From positions 1-5,964 of the forward strand of contig JAQUKF010000071.1 of assembly GCA_028719265.1 (NCBI GenBank): a DNA stretch of 5,964 bases. The letters are read 5' to 3'. The notes beneath the pieces were generated by a model that worked only from the letters and a program-made list of their open reading frames with translations, searched no databases and was not told the DNA's origin. Source of the stretch: Candidatus Omnitrophota bacterium (GTDB taxonomy: Bacteria; Omnitrophota; Gorgyraeia; Gygaellales; Profunditerraquicolaceae). The position numbers were made by a program, and so were the translations under genes. Below, piece by piece: positions 1-5,702 of the stretch (its first letter is position 1; each line of letters starts with the position of its first letter).

Positions 1-374
1 TTTTTAGCCGCTACGGCTGGCAAGATCCAAAGGCTTATAATCCCGAGATAACCGCGGCGGACGGTTCCCATTATTCCCTGGAACAATCCTGGAGCGCTGG
101 CTTCCAGGTGGAAGGCAAGCCCTGGGGAAGAGAGAATGATGTTTTTGCCTTCGCTGTTGGCCAGGTAATGCCTTCAGGCGACTATAAGAAGTCGAATTCA
201 TCTCTTTTGGCCAAAACCGAAGGGCACCTTGAGGCCTATTATAGGATATATATCAATAAGTATTTATCTGTTAGCCCTGACATCCAGTATATATGGAATC
301 CATTCGGCAAGGATGTGCCCGGCAATACCGGCGGAATATTTGTGGGAGGCATGAGGGCGCAGCTTGATTTCTAA
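1..374 (+). CDS. OprB-family carbohydrate-selective porin, C-terminal part (5' end outside window)
   Basis: This is the last ~123 residues of an outer-membrane beta-barrel porin; the first whole codon is at base 3 and the frame stays open to TAA at 372-374. What is seen: an RYGW stretch near the start, then SAGFQVEG, WGRENDVFAFAVG, an EAYYRIYIN strand, SPDIQYIWNP and a final strand ending in QLDF. Alternating hydrophobic/polar strands and a C-terminal phenylalanine are typical of barrels recognised by the BAM complex. From family knowledge, the order 'RYG ... SAG-G ... GR-DDV-G-A ... E-YY ... PD-QYI-NP ... F' is that of OprB porins, which carry sugars across the outer membrane by diffusion. 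Substrate cannot be told from this fragment. An internal GTG at 108 is not a start, since the same frame continues upstream with matching family sequence. Repeat copy 1 begins 3 bases after the stop. Confidence 0.8.
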   Translation, partial: FSRYGWQDPKAYNPEITAADGSHYSLEQSWSAGFQVEGKPWGRENDVFAFAVGQVMPSGDYKKSNSSLLAKTEGHLEAYYRIYINKYLSVSPDIQYIWNPFGKDVPGNTGGIFVGGMRAQLDF

Positions 375-377
375 AAC

Positions 378-493
378 GAGACGTTTTCCATATCTACTTG
401 TTTTTTATAGAGTTAGGAAACAATACTATTTGTATCGAAAGTAGGAATTGTTTTGTAACCTATTGATTTTAGGCTGTTTATCGAAAACGTCTT
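378..493 (+). repeat. Intergenic inverted-repeat-bounded element, copy 1
   Basis: First of three related copies, 116 bp, starting 3 bases after the porin stop. The left end GAGACGTTTTC (378-388) is the reverse complement of the right end GAAAACGTCTT (483-493) except for the outermost base. An internal inverted repeat pairs AAACAAT (418-424) with ATTGTTT (447-453). The block TATCGAAA occurs twice inside it, once next to the internal stem and once at the right end. A hand alignment with copy 2 gives about 20 differences over 117 columns, one of them an indel (roughly 83% identical). No ORF of useful size and no T-run after a stem is seen, so it is neither a gene nor a standard Rho-independent terminator. 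The family is not recognised. Confidence 0.85.
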
Positions 494-525
494 GAATTGA
501 GAATTTGAGAAAGGCGGGAAGCAAA

Positions 526-1209
526 ATGCATATACCAGACGGATATTTGGGGCCGGGAACATGCGGTCTATTTTATTTGATCATGCTGCCGATATGGACT
601 GCTGCTTCGCGCATGGTAAAGAAGACCCTGAGCGCCAGACAAGTCCCTTTGTTGGCTATAGGAGCGGCATTCAGCTTTGTGGTCATGATGTTTAATGTTC
701 CTATTCCCGGGGGGACTACAGGACATGCGGTCGGCGGCGTACTGGTGGCGATACTCTTGGGTCCGTGGGCCGCGTGTATTGCGATCACGGTAGCCCTGGT
801 CATCCAGGCTTTGCTTTTCGGCGACGGCGGGGCCACTGCCATAGGGGCAAATTGTTTTATTATGGCTTTTGTGCTTCCTTTTTGCGGCTATTATATCTAT
901 AAGGCTGTCAGCCGTAAGGCCGCATTAGGTTCAAGGCGCCGCGTGTTTGCCGCCGGCCTTGCCGGATATGTTGCGCTTAATGTTTCCGCCGGTTTCGCCG
1001 GTTTCGTATTTGGCATCCAGCCTGTCTTGTATAAGACCGCAAACGGGGTTGCGCTCTATTGCCCTTACGGTTTGAATGTTGCCTTGCCTGTTATGCTGGG
1101 TGAGCATCTTTTGGTTTTTGGATGGGTGGAGGCAATCGTGACCGCCCTGGTAATAAAATATTTACAGAAGCATGCCCCGGAGCTTTTAAGAGAGGAGGGA
1201 TGTCCCTGA
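526..1209 (+). CDS. cbiM: CbiM/NikM substrate-binding membrane subunit of a cobalt/nickel ECF transporter
   Basis: This is the 227-residue integral inner-membrane S component that captures Co2+ or Ni2+ for an energy-coupling-factor transporter. The mature N-terminus reads MHIPDGYL. In this family the amino group of Met1, His2 and a later His form the metal site, so the start must be ATG 526 and not the in-frame TTG at 505. The second ligand is visible in PGGTTGHAVGG (His67). Further signatures are QALLFGDGGATAIGAN (about 94-109) and several hydrophobic helices up to about residue 210. Length fits the family (about 200-230). The Shine-Dalgarno is only a loose purine stretch (AAGGCGGGAA). The next gene begins at its stop (TGATG, 1-base overlap), so the two are translationally linked. 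No cobalamin riboswitch or metal-repressor site is seen upstream, where repeat copy 1 and 32 bases are all there is. Co versus Ni cannot be decided from sequence; the gene symbol follows the commoner name. Confidence 0.9.
   Translation: MHIPDGYLGPGTCGLFYLIMLPIWTAASRMVKKTLSARQVPLLAIGAAFSFVVMMFNVPIPGGTTGHAVGGVLVAILLGPWAACIAITVALVIQALLFGDGGATAIGANCFIMAFVLPFCGYYIYKAVSRKAALGSRRRVFAAGLAGYVALNVSAGFAGFVFGIQPVLYKTANGVALYCPYGLNVALPVMLGEHLLVFGWVEAIVTALVIKYLQKHAPELLREEGCP
1193..1198 (+). promoter_or_regulatory. Ribosome binding site deciding the start of the PDGLE/CbiN-like gene
   Basis: AGGAGG inside the 3' end of cbiM. It lies 10 bases ahead of ATG 1209 but only 1 base ahead of the in-frame ATG at 1200, so it supports 1209 as the start. 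Confidence 0.6.
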
Positions 1210-1541
1210 TGAAAGCCGTTGCCAGATTCTGGATTTTTCTTGCCCTCCTGGCTCTTCTGTCGCCTCTGGGGTTGTTATTGCCCGGTTATTTCAAAGCCGG
1301 TTCTGCCTGGGGTGAATGGGGGGCCGATGAGATGAATGGACTGGTAGGTTATCTTCCCGGGGGATTGGGAAAACTTTCAAATGTCTGGAGCGCGCCTATC
1401 CCCGATTATGCCTTTAAGGGCTGGGAGGATAAGTCCTTATCGAGTTTAAGCATTGCTTATATATTTTCAGCTGTTATAGGTATGCTCGCTTGTGTAGGAA
1501 TAGTATTGTTGCTGGGAAGGCTCTTAAGCAAAAACAAATAA
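1209..1541 (+). CDS. PDGLE-domain / CbiN-like small membrane partner of CbiM
   Basis: A 110-residue protein with a transmembrane helix at about 6-26, a middle loop outside the membrane, and a second helix at about 84-103 ending in a basic tail (SKNK). The loop ends in APIPDYAFKGW, the PLPDY-type motif that follows the PDGLE signature in this family. At the signature position the protein has PGGLGKLS (about 50-57), so the Asp and Glu of PDGLE are both Gly. From family knowledge, such proteins (NikN/CbiN analogues) sit beside or fused to CbiM/NikM and help metal loading. The start at 1209 is chosen because an AGGAGG lies 10 bases upstream and the ATG overlaps the cbiM stop; ATG 1200 would add only Met-Ser-Leu. 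No CbiQ (transmembrane T component) or CbiO (ATPase) follows. Repeat copy 2 starts 2 bases after the stop. Confidence 0.75.
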   Translation: MKAVARFWIFLALLALLSPLGLLLPGYFKAGSAWGEWGADEMNGLVGYLPGGLGKLSNVWSAPIPDYAFKGWEDKSLSSLSIAYIFSAVIGMLACVGIVLLLGRLLSKNK

Positions 1542-1543
1542 CC

Positions 1544-1660
1544 AAGACGCTTTCCATATCTTTTTATTTATCATATGGTTAGGAAACAAATACTATTTGT
1601 ATCGAAAGTAGGGATTGTTTTACAAGGTATTGATTTCACAATGGTTATCGAAAACGTCTT
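1544..1660 (+). repeat. Intergenic inverted-repeat-bounded element, copy 2
   Basis: 117 bp, same orientation as the other copies. Ends are AAGACGCTTTC (1544-1554) and GAAAACGTCTT (1650-1660), complementary at 10 of 11 positions. The internal pair is AAACAA (1584-1589) with TTGTTT (1615-1620), and a tight hairpin ACAAAT/ATTTGT (1586-1591 / 1595-1600) with a 3-base loop is also possible. It fills the whole gap between the PDGLE gene stop and the hldD ATG except for 2 bases. Hand alignment to copy 3 gives about 25 differences without gaps (roughly 79% identical). Confidence 0.88.
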
Positions 1661-2644
1661 ATGAATACTAAAAAGGATTTGACCATACTCACAGGCGGGG
1701 CGGGATTTATCGGCAGCTGTTTTCTTACCAAGTTAAACAGCCGGGGCATAGATAATATTATCGTCGTAGACAGCCATTTAGACAAGAACAGGAAGTGGCA
1801 TAATTTACTGGGTAAATGCTTCAATGATTATATCCCGAAAGAAAGATTCCTGAAGCTACTGGAAAATAACCGGATCCCCGCGGCAAAGCACGTCGTTCAT
1901 ATGGGGGCCTGCAGTTCTACCCTTGTATCAGACCGCGATTATCTGATGGGCAATAATTACGAATATTCAAAAAAGATCTGTTCCTGGGCGCTTAAGCATA
2001 ACGCTTCTTTTATTTATGCCTCAAGCGCCGCCACGTATGGGGATGGTTCCTTGGGGTATGATGACAGCGACGTAAATACCATGCGCCTGAAACCGTTGAA
2101 CCTCTATGGGTTGTCAAAACAGCTTTTTGACCTGTGGCTGCTTGAGAATAATAAACACGGCAAGGTTACGGGATTAAAGTTCTTCAATGTCTTCGGTCCC
2201 AATGAATACCATAAGGCTGAGATGATGAGCGTTATTTGCCGTTGTTTCAATGACATCAAGAACGGTCTGCCCATGCGGCTTTTCAAGTCTTACCTGAAAG
2301 AATACGCGGACGGCGAGCAAAAGAGGGATTTTATATACGTGAAGGATGCGGTCGAAGTGATGTATTATTTCTACAAGAATCCGAAATCCCGTGGAATTTA
2401 TAATCTGGGGACAGGTGTTGCGCGCAGCTGGAATGATCTGGCAAGAGCGATCTTTTCCGCCCTTAACATGCAGCCTAAGATAGAATATATAGAGATGCCC
2501 CCGGAGATACGCGAAAAATATCAATATTTTACGCAGGCGAAGATGGATAAGTTGCGTTCTTGCGGATGCCGGTACAAATTTACCTCCCTCGAAGAAGCGG
2601 TAAAGGATTACGTTTCCTACCTCATGGCAAAAACCTACATTTAA
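1661..2644 (+). CDS. hldD: ADP-L-glycero-D-manno-heptose 6-epimerase
   Basis: Cytoplasmic NADP-dependent short-chain (extended SDR) epimerase that turns ADP-D-glycero-beta-D-manno-heptose into the L-glycero form, the last step in making the heptose donor for LPS inner core. The 327 residues show the Rossmann motif TGGAGFIGS (11-19), the strand-end Asp in VVDS (37), GACSST (82-87), NNYEYSK (98-104), YASSAATYG (119-127), the catalytic Tyr149 and Lys153 in YGLSK, Lys185 in NEYHK (matching the second active-site lysine region of HldD), KRDFIYVKDA (221-230) and NLGTG (248-252). These are HldD-specific and not only generic epimerase motifs. Compared with E. coli HldD (about 310 residues) it starts 6 residues earlier. 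The ATG directly abuts repeat copy 2 and has no Shine-Dalgarno. An in-frame TTG at 1679 lines up with the E. coli Met1 but has AAGGA only one base upstream, so ATG 1661 is preferred. No other LPS genes are in view. Confidence 0.92.
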   Translation: MNTKKDLTILTGGAGFIGSCFLTKLNSRGIDNIIVVDSHLDKNRKWHNLLGKCFNDYIPKERFLKLLENNRIPAAKHVVHMGACSSTLVSDRDYLMGNNYEYSKKICSWALKHNASFIYASSAATYGDGSLGYDDSDVNTMRLKPLNLYGLSKQLFDLWLLENNKHGKVTGLKFFNVFGPNEYHKAEMMSVICRCFNDIKNGLPMRLFKSYLKEYADGEQKRDFIYVKDAVEVMYYFYKNPKSRGIYNLGTGVARSWNDLARAIFSALNMQPKIEYIEMPPEIREKYQYFTQAKMDKLRSCGCRYKFTSLEEAVKDYVSYLMAKTYI

Positions 2645-2650
2645 TCAATC

Positions 2651-2767
2651 AAGACGTTTTTCACATTTCTTTATCCCCCATATAGTTATAAAACAAATAC
2701 TACTTGTATTGATAGAAGGAATTGTTTTGTAAGATATTGATTTCATGAGAGTTATCGAAAGCGTCTT
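2651..2767 (+). repeat. Intergenic inverted-repeat-bounded element, copy 3
   Basis: 117 bp, beginning 6 bases after the hldD stop. The left end is AAGACGTTTTTC (2651-2662), the right end GAAAGCGTCTT (2757-2767); the one differing position would be a G-U pair in RNA. The internal inverted repeat is AAAACAA (2690-2696) with TTGTTTT (2722-2728). The left third, with a CCCCC run, is the most diverged part of the family. The promoter of the gcv operon starts 20 bases after its right end. Confidence 0.85.
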
Positions 2768-2786
2768 GCCGGCAAGTTATGAATTG

Positions 2787-2815
2787 TTGACAGGAGAGGG
2801 TTTTCTTGTTATAAA
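2787..2815 (+). promoter_or_regulatory. Strong sigma70-type promoter for the gcv operon
   Basis: A perfect -35 box TTGACA (2787-2792), a 17-base spacer, and a -10 box TATAAA (2810-2815, 5 of 6 to consensus). TG at 2807-2808 also makes an extended -10. Transcription would begin near 2821-2824 and give a leader of about 50 bases before the gcvT ATG at 2873. This is too short for a glycine riboswitch, so any glycine control would have to act at the promoter or elsewhere. Confidence 0.75.
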
Positions 2816-2872
2816 TAATAAGTCACATCTATCTTGAACACGGCCTCATTCTTTCAGGAATTAAACCTAAAA

Positions 2873-3982
2873 ATGGAAACAAATTCAGCTTTGCGGCAAA
2901 CACCCCTTTTTGACCAGCATAAAAAATTAGGCGCAAAACTGGCACCTTTCGGCGGATGGCTGATGCCTATCCAGTACAGCGGTATTATTGAAGAGCATAA
3001 CTGGGTCCGCGGCAGCGCCGGCCTTTTCGATATCTGCCACATGGGCGAGTTCATGCTTGAGGCAGATCTCGCGGTTAGCAATTTTGATTTTTTGGTGACG
3101 GTGAACCTAAAGACCATGCCCGCGGGCTCATGCCGTTATGGCTTTATGCTTAACGGGCAAGGGGGCATCATCGATGACCTGCTCATCTATAAAATTGCGG
3201 AAGGAAGATGGATGATCGTGGTCAATGCCGCCACCTCCGACGGGGATTTCGCGTACCTGAAAGGGCATTTAACCGGCCCGTTCCGCCTGGAGAACGTTTC
3301 AGGCGCTTTAGGCAAGCTTGATCTGCAGGGTCCATTATCGGCAGAGGCGCTTGAGGTTCTGGCCGGAGCGGAATTTAAGAAACTGCGGTATTATACCTTT
3401 GGTTATTTTGATATCCTAGGAGAGAAAATCATTATAAGCCGCACAGGCTATACCGGCGAGACCGGTTATGAGCTGTATATGCCCAATGAAAAGATAGGGC
3501 GTTTATGGGAAAAACTGCTTTCTGATAAACGGGTCAGGCCGATAGGTCTTGGGGCGCGGGATACCTTGCGCCTGGAGATGGGATACAGTCTTTACGGCCA
3601 GGACATAAACAGGGATATTACTCCGTTGGAAGCGGGCCTAGAGCGTTTTATTGACTGGAAAAAGGATTTTACCGGCAAGGAGGTCCTTCTTAAACAAAAG
3701 GAGGATGGATTGCCCCGCAGGATGGTATATTTCGCAGCGGATTCCCGCCGGTCCCCCCGTCATAATTACCGCATAATCTATAAAGGCAGGGATATAGGAG
3801 CAGTAAGCAGCGGTTCATTTTCTCCCAGTCTCGGGGTGGGTATTGGCATGGGGTATGTTGCCGATAATATCGCCCTCGGCGAAGAGATCGTCCTTTCCGA
3901 GAATTCGATAGCAATAAATGCCAGGGTTACGGATAAACCTTTCTATAAAAAAGGTGGCGCAAAATCAGGAGATGCCAGATGA
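2873..3982 (+). CDS. gcvT: Glycine cleavage system T-protein (aminomethyltransferase)
   Basis: GcvT takes the aminomethyl group from the lipoyl arm of GcvH and passes the one-carbon unit to tetrahydrofolate, releasing ammonia and giving 5,10-methylene-THF. The 369-residue protein shows RQTPLFDQHKKLGAK and PFGGWLMPIQYSG near the N-terminus, GLFDICHMGEF (50-60), the GGIIDDLLIYK segment (97-107) with the Asp pair that holds the catalytic residue, SRTGYTGETGYELYMP (189-204), and GLGARDTLRLEMGYSLYGQDI (225-245). The C-terminal domain has SGSFSPSLGVGIGMGYV. Length matches E. coli GcvT (364). ATG 2873 is chosen because it puts the first conserved block about 8 residues in, as in the family. An in-frame TTG at 2834 would add 13 unmatched residues and has no ribosome site near it. 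The upstream AGGA (2856-2859) is 13 bases away, so initiation may be modest. The stop overlaps the gcvH start by 4 bases. Confidence 0.95.
   Translation: METNSALRQTPLFDQHKKLGAKLAPFGGWLMPIQYSGIIEEHNWVRGSAGLFDICHMGEFMLEADLAVSNFDFLVTVNLKTMPAGSCRYGFMLNGQGGIIDDLLIYKIAEGRWMIVVNAATSDGDFAYLKGHLTGPFRLENVSGALGKLDLQGPLSAEALEVLAGAEFKKLRYYTFGYFDILGEKIIISRTGYTGETGYELYMPNEKIGRLWEKLLSDKRVRPIGLGARDTLRLEMGYSLYGQDINRDITPLEAGLERFIDWKKDFTGKEVLLKQKEDGLPRRMVYFAADSRRSPRHNYRIIYKGRDIGAVSSGSFSPSLGVGIGMGYVADNIALGEEIVLSENSIAINARVTDKPFYKKGGAKSGDAR
3967..3971 (+). promoter_or_regulatory. Ribosome binding site of gcvH
   Basis: AGGAG within the last codons of gcvT, 7 bases ahead of ATG 3979, giving gcvH its own good initiation site in addition to coupling with gcvT. 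Confidence 0.6.
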
Positions 3983-4368
3983 ATATACCGGATAACCTTT
4001 TATACACCAAGGATCATGAATGGGCGAAGCTTGAGGGGGATAAAGCGACCATGGGAATCACGGATTTCGCGCAGCATTCCCTCGGCGATATCACTTTCAT
4101 AGACCTGCCGAAGCCTTCCGTAAAGGTAAAACAAGCCGAGTGGTGCGCGACGGTAGAGTCGGTCAAGGCCGCTTCGGATGTTTACGCCCCGTTTTCAGGG
4201 GAGATCCTGGAGGTGAATACGGAATTAAACAGTCATCCGGAACTGGCGAATAAATCGCCGTATGAATCAGGGTGGTTCGCGGTGATAAAGATCTCCGAGG
4301 CGTCGGAGAAAGATAAGCTTATGAGCCCGGCTAAATACAAAGAGTACATCGAGGGCCTTTCCAAATGA
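3979..4368 (+). CDS. gcvH: Glycine cleavage system H-protein (lipoyl carrier)
   Basis: GcvH is the small soluble carrier whose lipoyl-lysine arm shuttles the aminomethyl intermediate between the P, T and L proteins. The 129 residues match the usual length. The sequence opens with NLLYTKDHEWAK, followed by GITDFAQHSLGDITFIDLP, and the lipoylation site ESVKAASDVYAP with Lys63 as the modified residue (Lys64 in E. coli). It then shows NTELNSHPELANKSPYESGW, typical of this beta-barrel domain. The ATG overlaps the gcvT stop (ATGA), and its own stop overlaps the gcvPA start in the same way. Lipoylation must depend on enzymes encoded outside the window. Confidence 0.97.
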   Translation: MNIPDNLLYTKDHEWAKLEGDKATMGITDFAQHSLGDITFIDLPKPSVKVKQAEWCATVESVKAASDVYAPFSGEILEVNTELNSHPELANKSPYESGWFAVIKISEASEKDKLMSPAKYKEYIEGLSK

Positions 4369-5702
4369 ATTATGTCCCCCATACGGAGGCACAGAGGAAG
4401 GAGATGCTTAAGGCCATCGGCGCATCCGGCGTCGAAGAGCTTTTTAAGGATATCCCTTCTTCCCTCCGGCCAAAGTCATTCAATATCCCCGAGGGCAGGT
4501 CTGAATCGGAGGTAACCGGGTACTTAAGGTCCCTCGGCCGTAAGAACGCCGCGCAGCTTACCGGTTTTGTGGGCGGAGGTTTTTATGACCATTATATCCC
4601 GGCGGCGGTTGATGCCCTGGCCGGACGGCCGGAATTCTATACCGCTTACACGCCTTATCAGCCTGAGTCTTCGCAGGGTTGGCTGCAGTCGGTCTATGAA
4701 TACCAGACGGTGATCTGCGAGTTGACCGGCATGGATGTGGCCAATGCCTCTCTTTATGACGGCGGCACGGCGTTATATGAGGCGGCAATGATGGCGGTAA
4801 GGCTTACCGGAAGAAAGAAGATAATCGTTGACAGCGGGGTAAACCTGATTTACCGCACCATGCTTTATACCTATACATCCAATCTTTCCGTCGAATTTGT
4901 GGAAACTCCGGTTGTGCACGGCCAGGCCTGCAGGGAGGATATTTACAGGCATCTTGACGGAAATACCGCCGCGGTCATCGTGCAGAACCCGAATTTCTTC
5001 GGCGCGGTGGACGATTTCTCGGATATTATCCAGCGCGTGCATGAATGCGGGGCGTTGGCGATCGCCTCCGTCTATCCGGTTTCTTTGGGGATGCTTAAGA
5101 GTCCCGGGGAAATGGGAATGGATATTGCTACCGGAGAAGGGCAGAGTTTGGGGATCCCGTTGTCGTTCGGCGGCCCATACCTGGGTTTTATCGCGGTAAA
5201 AAAAGAACATATGCGTCAGCTGCCCGGCAGGATAGTAGGCGCGACGGTGGATAAAGATAATAAGAGAGGTTTTGTTTTGACCTTACAGGCGCGTGAACAG
5301 CATATCCGCAGGGAGCGGGCAACTTCCAATATCTGTTCTAACGAGGCGCTTTGCGCATTGCGCGCATTAATATATTCTTCGCTTTTAGGCAAAGAAGGAT
5401 TCCGGGAGCTGTCCGGGTTGAATTACCAGAAGGCAGAGTTTGCCAAGGCGGCATTGGATAAGGTTAAGGGGGTAGAGGTCAAGCATAGCGCTCCGACATT
5501 CAACGAATTTACCGTTTGCCTGCCCAGGAATGCCGATGAGGTGGTTTGTAAAATGATCGGGAAGGGTTTTGCCTGCGGATTCCCGATGGGAAGGTTTTAT
5601 AAGGGAATGGATAACTATCTTCTGGTGGCGGTTACGGAAAAACGCACCAAGGAGGAGATCGTGCAGTTTGCTAATAGCCTGGAGGCGGTGCTATGCAGTT
5701 GA
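4365..5702 (+). CDS. gcvPA: Glycine dehydrogenase (decarboxylating) subunit 1, P-protein N-terminal half
   Basis: This is one of the two subunits of the split P-protein, which decarboxylates glycine with pyridoxal phosphate and loads the aminomethyl group on GcvH. The 445 residues fit the usual 440-450. Conserved blocks are YVPHTEAQRKEML (3-15), GGGFYDHYIPAAV (70-82), the YTPYQPESSQG motif (95-105), NASLYDGGTALYEAA (127-141), GEGQSLGIPLSFGGPYLGF (257-275) and the run from QAREQHIRRE to SNICSN (308-326). The PLP lysine is expected in the partner subunit, so its absence here is normal. The ATG overlaps the gcvH stop by 4 bases with a GAGG about 10 bases upstream. Split P-proteins are common in many bacteria and archaea; E. 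coli and eukaryotes have one long chain. Ends 10 bases inside gcvPB. Confidence 0.96.
   Translation: MNYVPHTEAQRKEMLKAIGASGVEELFKDIPSSLRPKSFNIPEGRSESEVTGYLRSLGRKNAAQLTGFVGGGFYDHYIPAAVDALAGRPEFYTAYTPYQPESSQGWLQSVYEYQTVICELTGMDVANASLYDGGTALYEAAMMAVRLTGRKKIIVDSGVNLIYRTMLYTYTSNLSVEFVETPVVHGQACREDIYRHLDGNTAAVIVQNPNFFGAVDDFSDIIQRVHECGALAIASVYPVSLGMLKSPGEMGMDIATGEGQSLGIPLSFGGPYLGFIAVKKEHMRQLPGRIVGATVDKDNKRGFVLTLQAREQHIRRERATSNICSNEALCALRALIYSSLLGKEGFRELSGLNYQKAEFAKAALDKVKGVEVKHSAPTFNEFTVCLPRNADEVVCKMIGKGFACGFPMGRFYKGMDNYLLVAVTEKRTKEEIVQFANSLEAVLCS
5681..5685 (+). promoter_or_regulatory. Ribosome binding site of gcvPB
   Basis: GGAGG in the 3' end of gcvPA, 7 bases ahead of ATG 5693. It fixes that ATG as the gcvPB start. 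Confidence 0.6.

Noticed and set aside
378..493. Integron attC recombination site
   Set aside because: Position after stop codons and palindromic form are similar, but the GTTRRRY / RYYYAAC core pair is not found at the ends and no integrase is in view. Kept only as a hypothesis to test.
505..525. Upstream TTG as the start of CbiM, adding seven residues
   Set aside because: The metal site needs Met1-His2 of MHIPDGYL at the very N-terminus, so ATG 526 is the functional start.
378..525. Cobalamin riboswitch ahead of cbiM
   Set aside because: The space is almost all repeat element, which also occurs before unrelated genes; no B12-box-like sequence is seen.
1122..1208. Longer reading frame of the PDGLE gene reaching back into cbiM
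   Set aside because: The extra residues overlap cbiM in another frame and have no family match; AGGAGG 1193-1198 fits ATG 1209.
1544..1660. Rho-independent terminator
   Set aside because: The stems are AT-rich and neither the terminal nor the internal stem is followed by a proper T-run; a Rho-independent role is not supported.
378..2767. CRISPR-like repeat array
   Set aside because: Three diverged copies about 1 kb apart with genes between them do not form an array of short repeats and spacers.
2834..2872. TTG 2834 as the gcvT start
   Set aside because: It lacks a nearby ribosome site and would add 13 residues before the family-typical start at ATG 2873.
4773..5210. 145-codon open frame on the minus strand inside gcvPA
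   Set aside because: It lies wholly opposite a strongly conserved gcvPA, resembles no family, and looks like a shadow of its codon use. The same holds for the other minus-strand frames.
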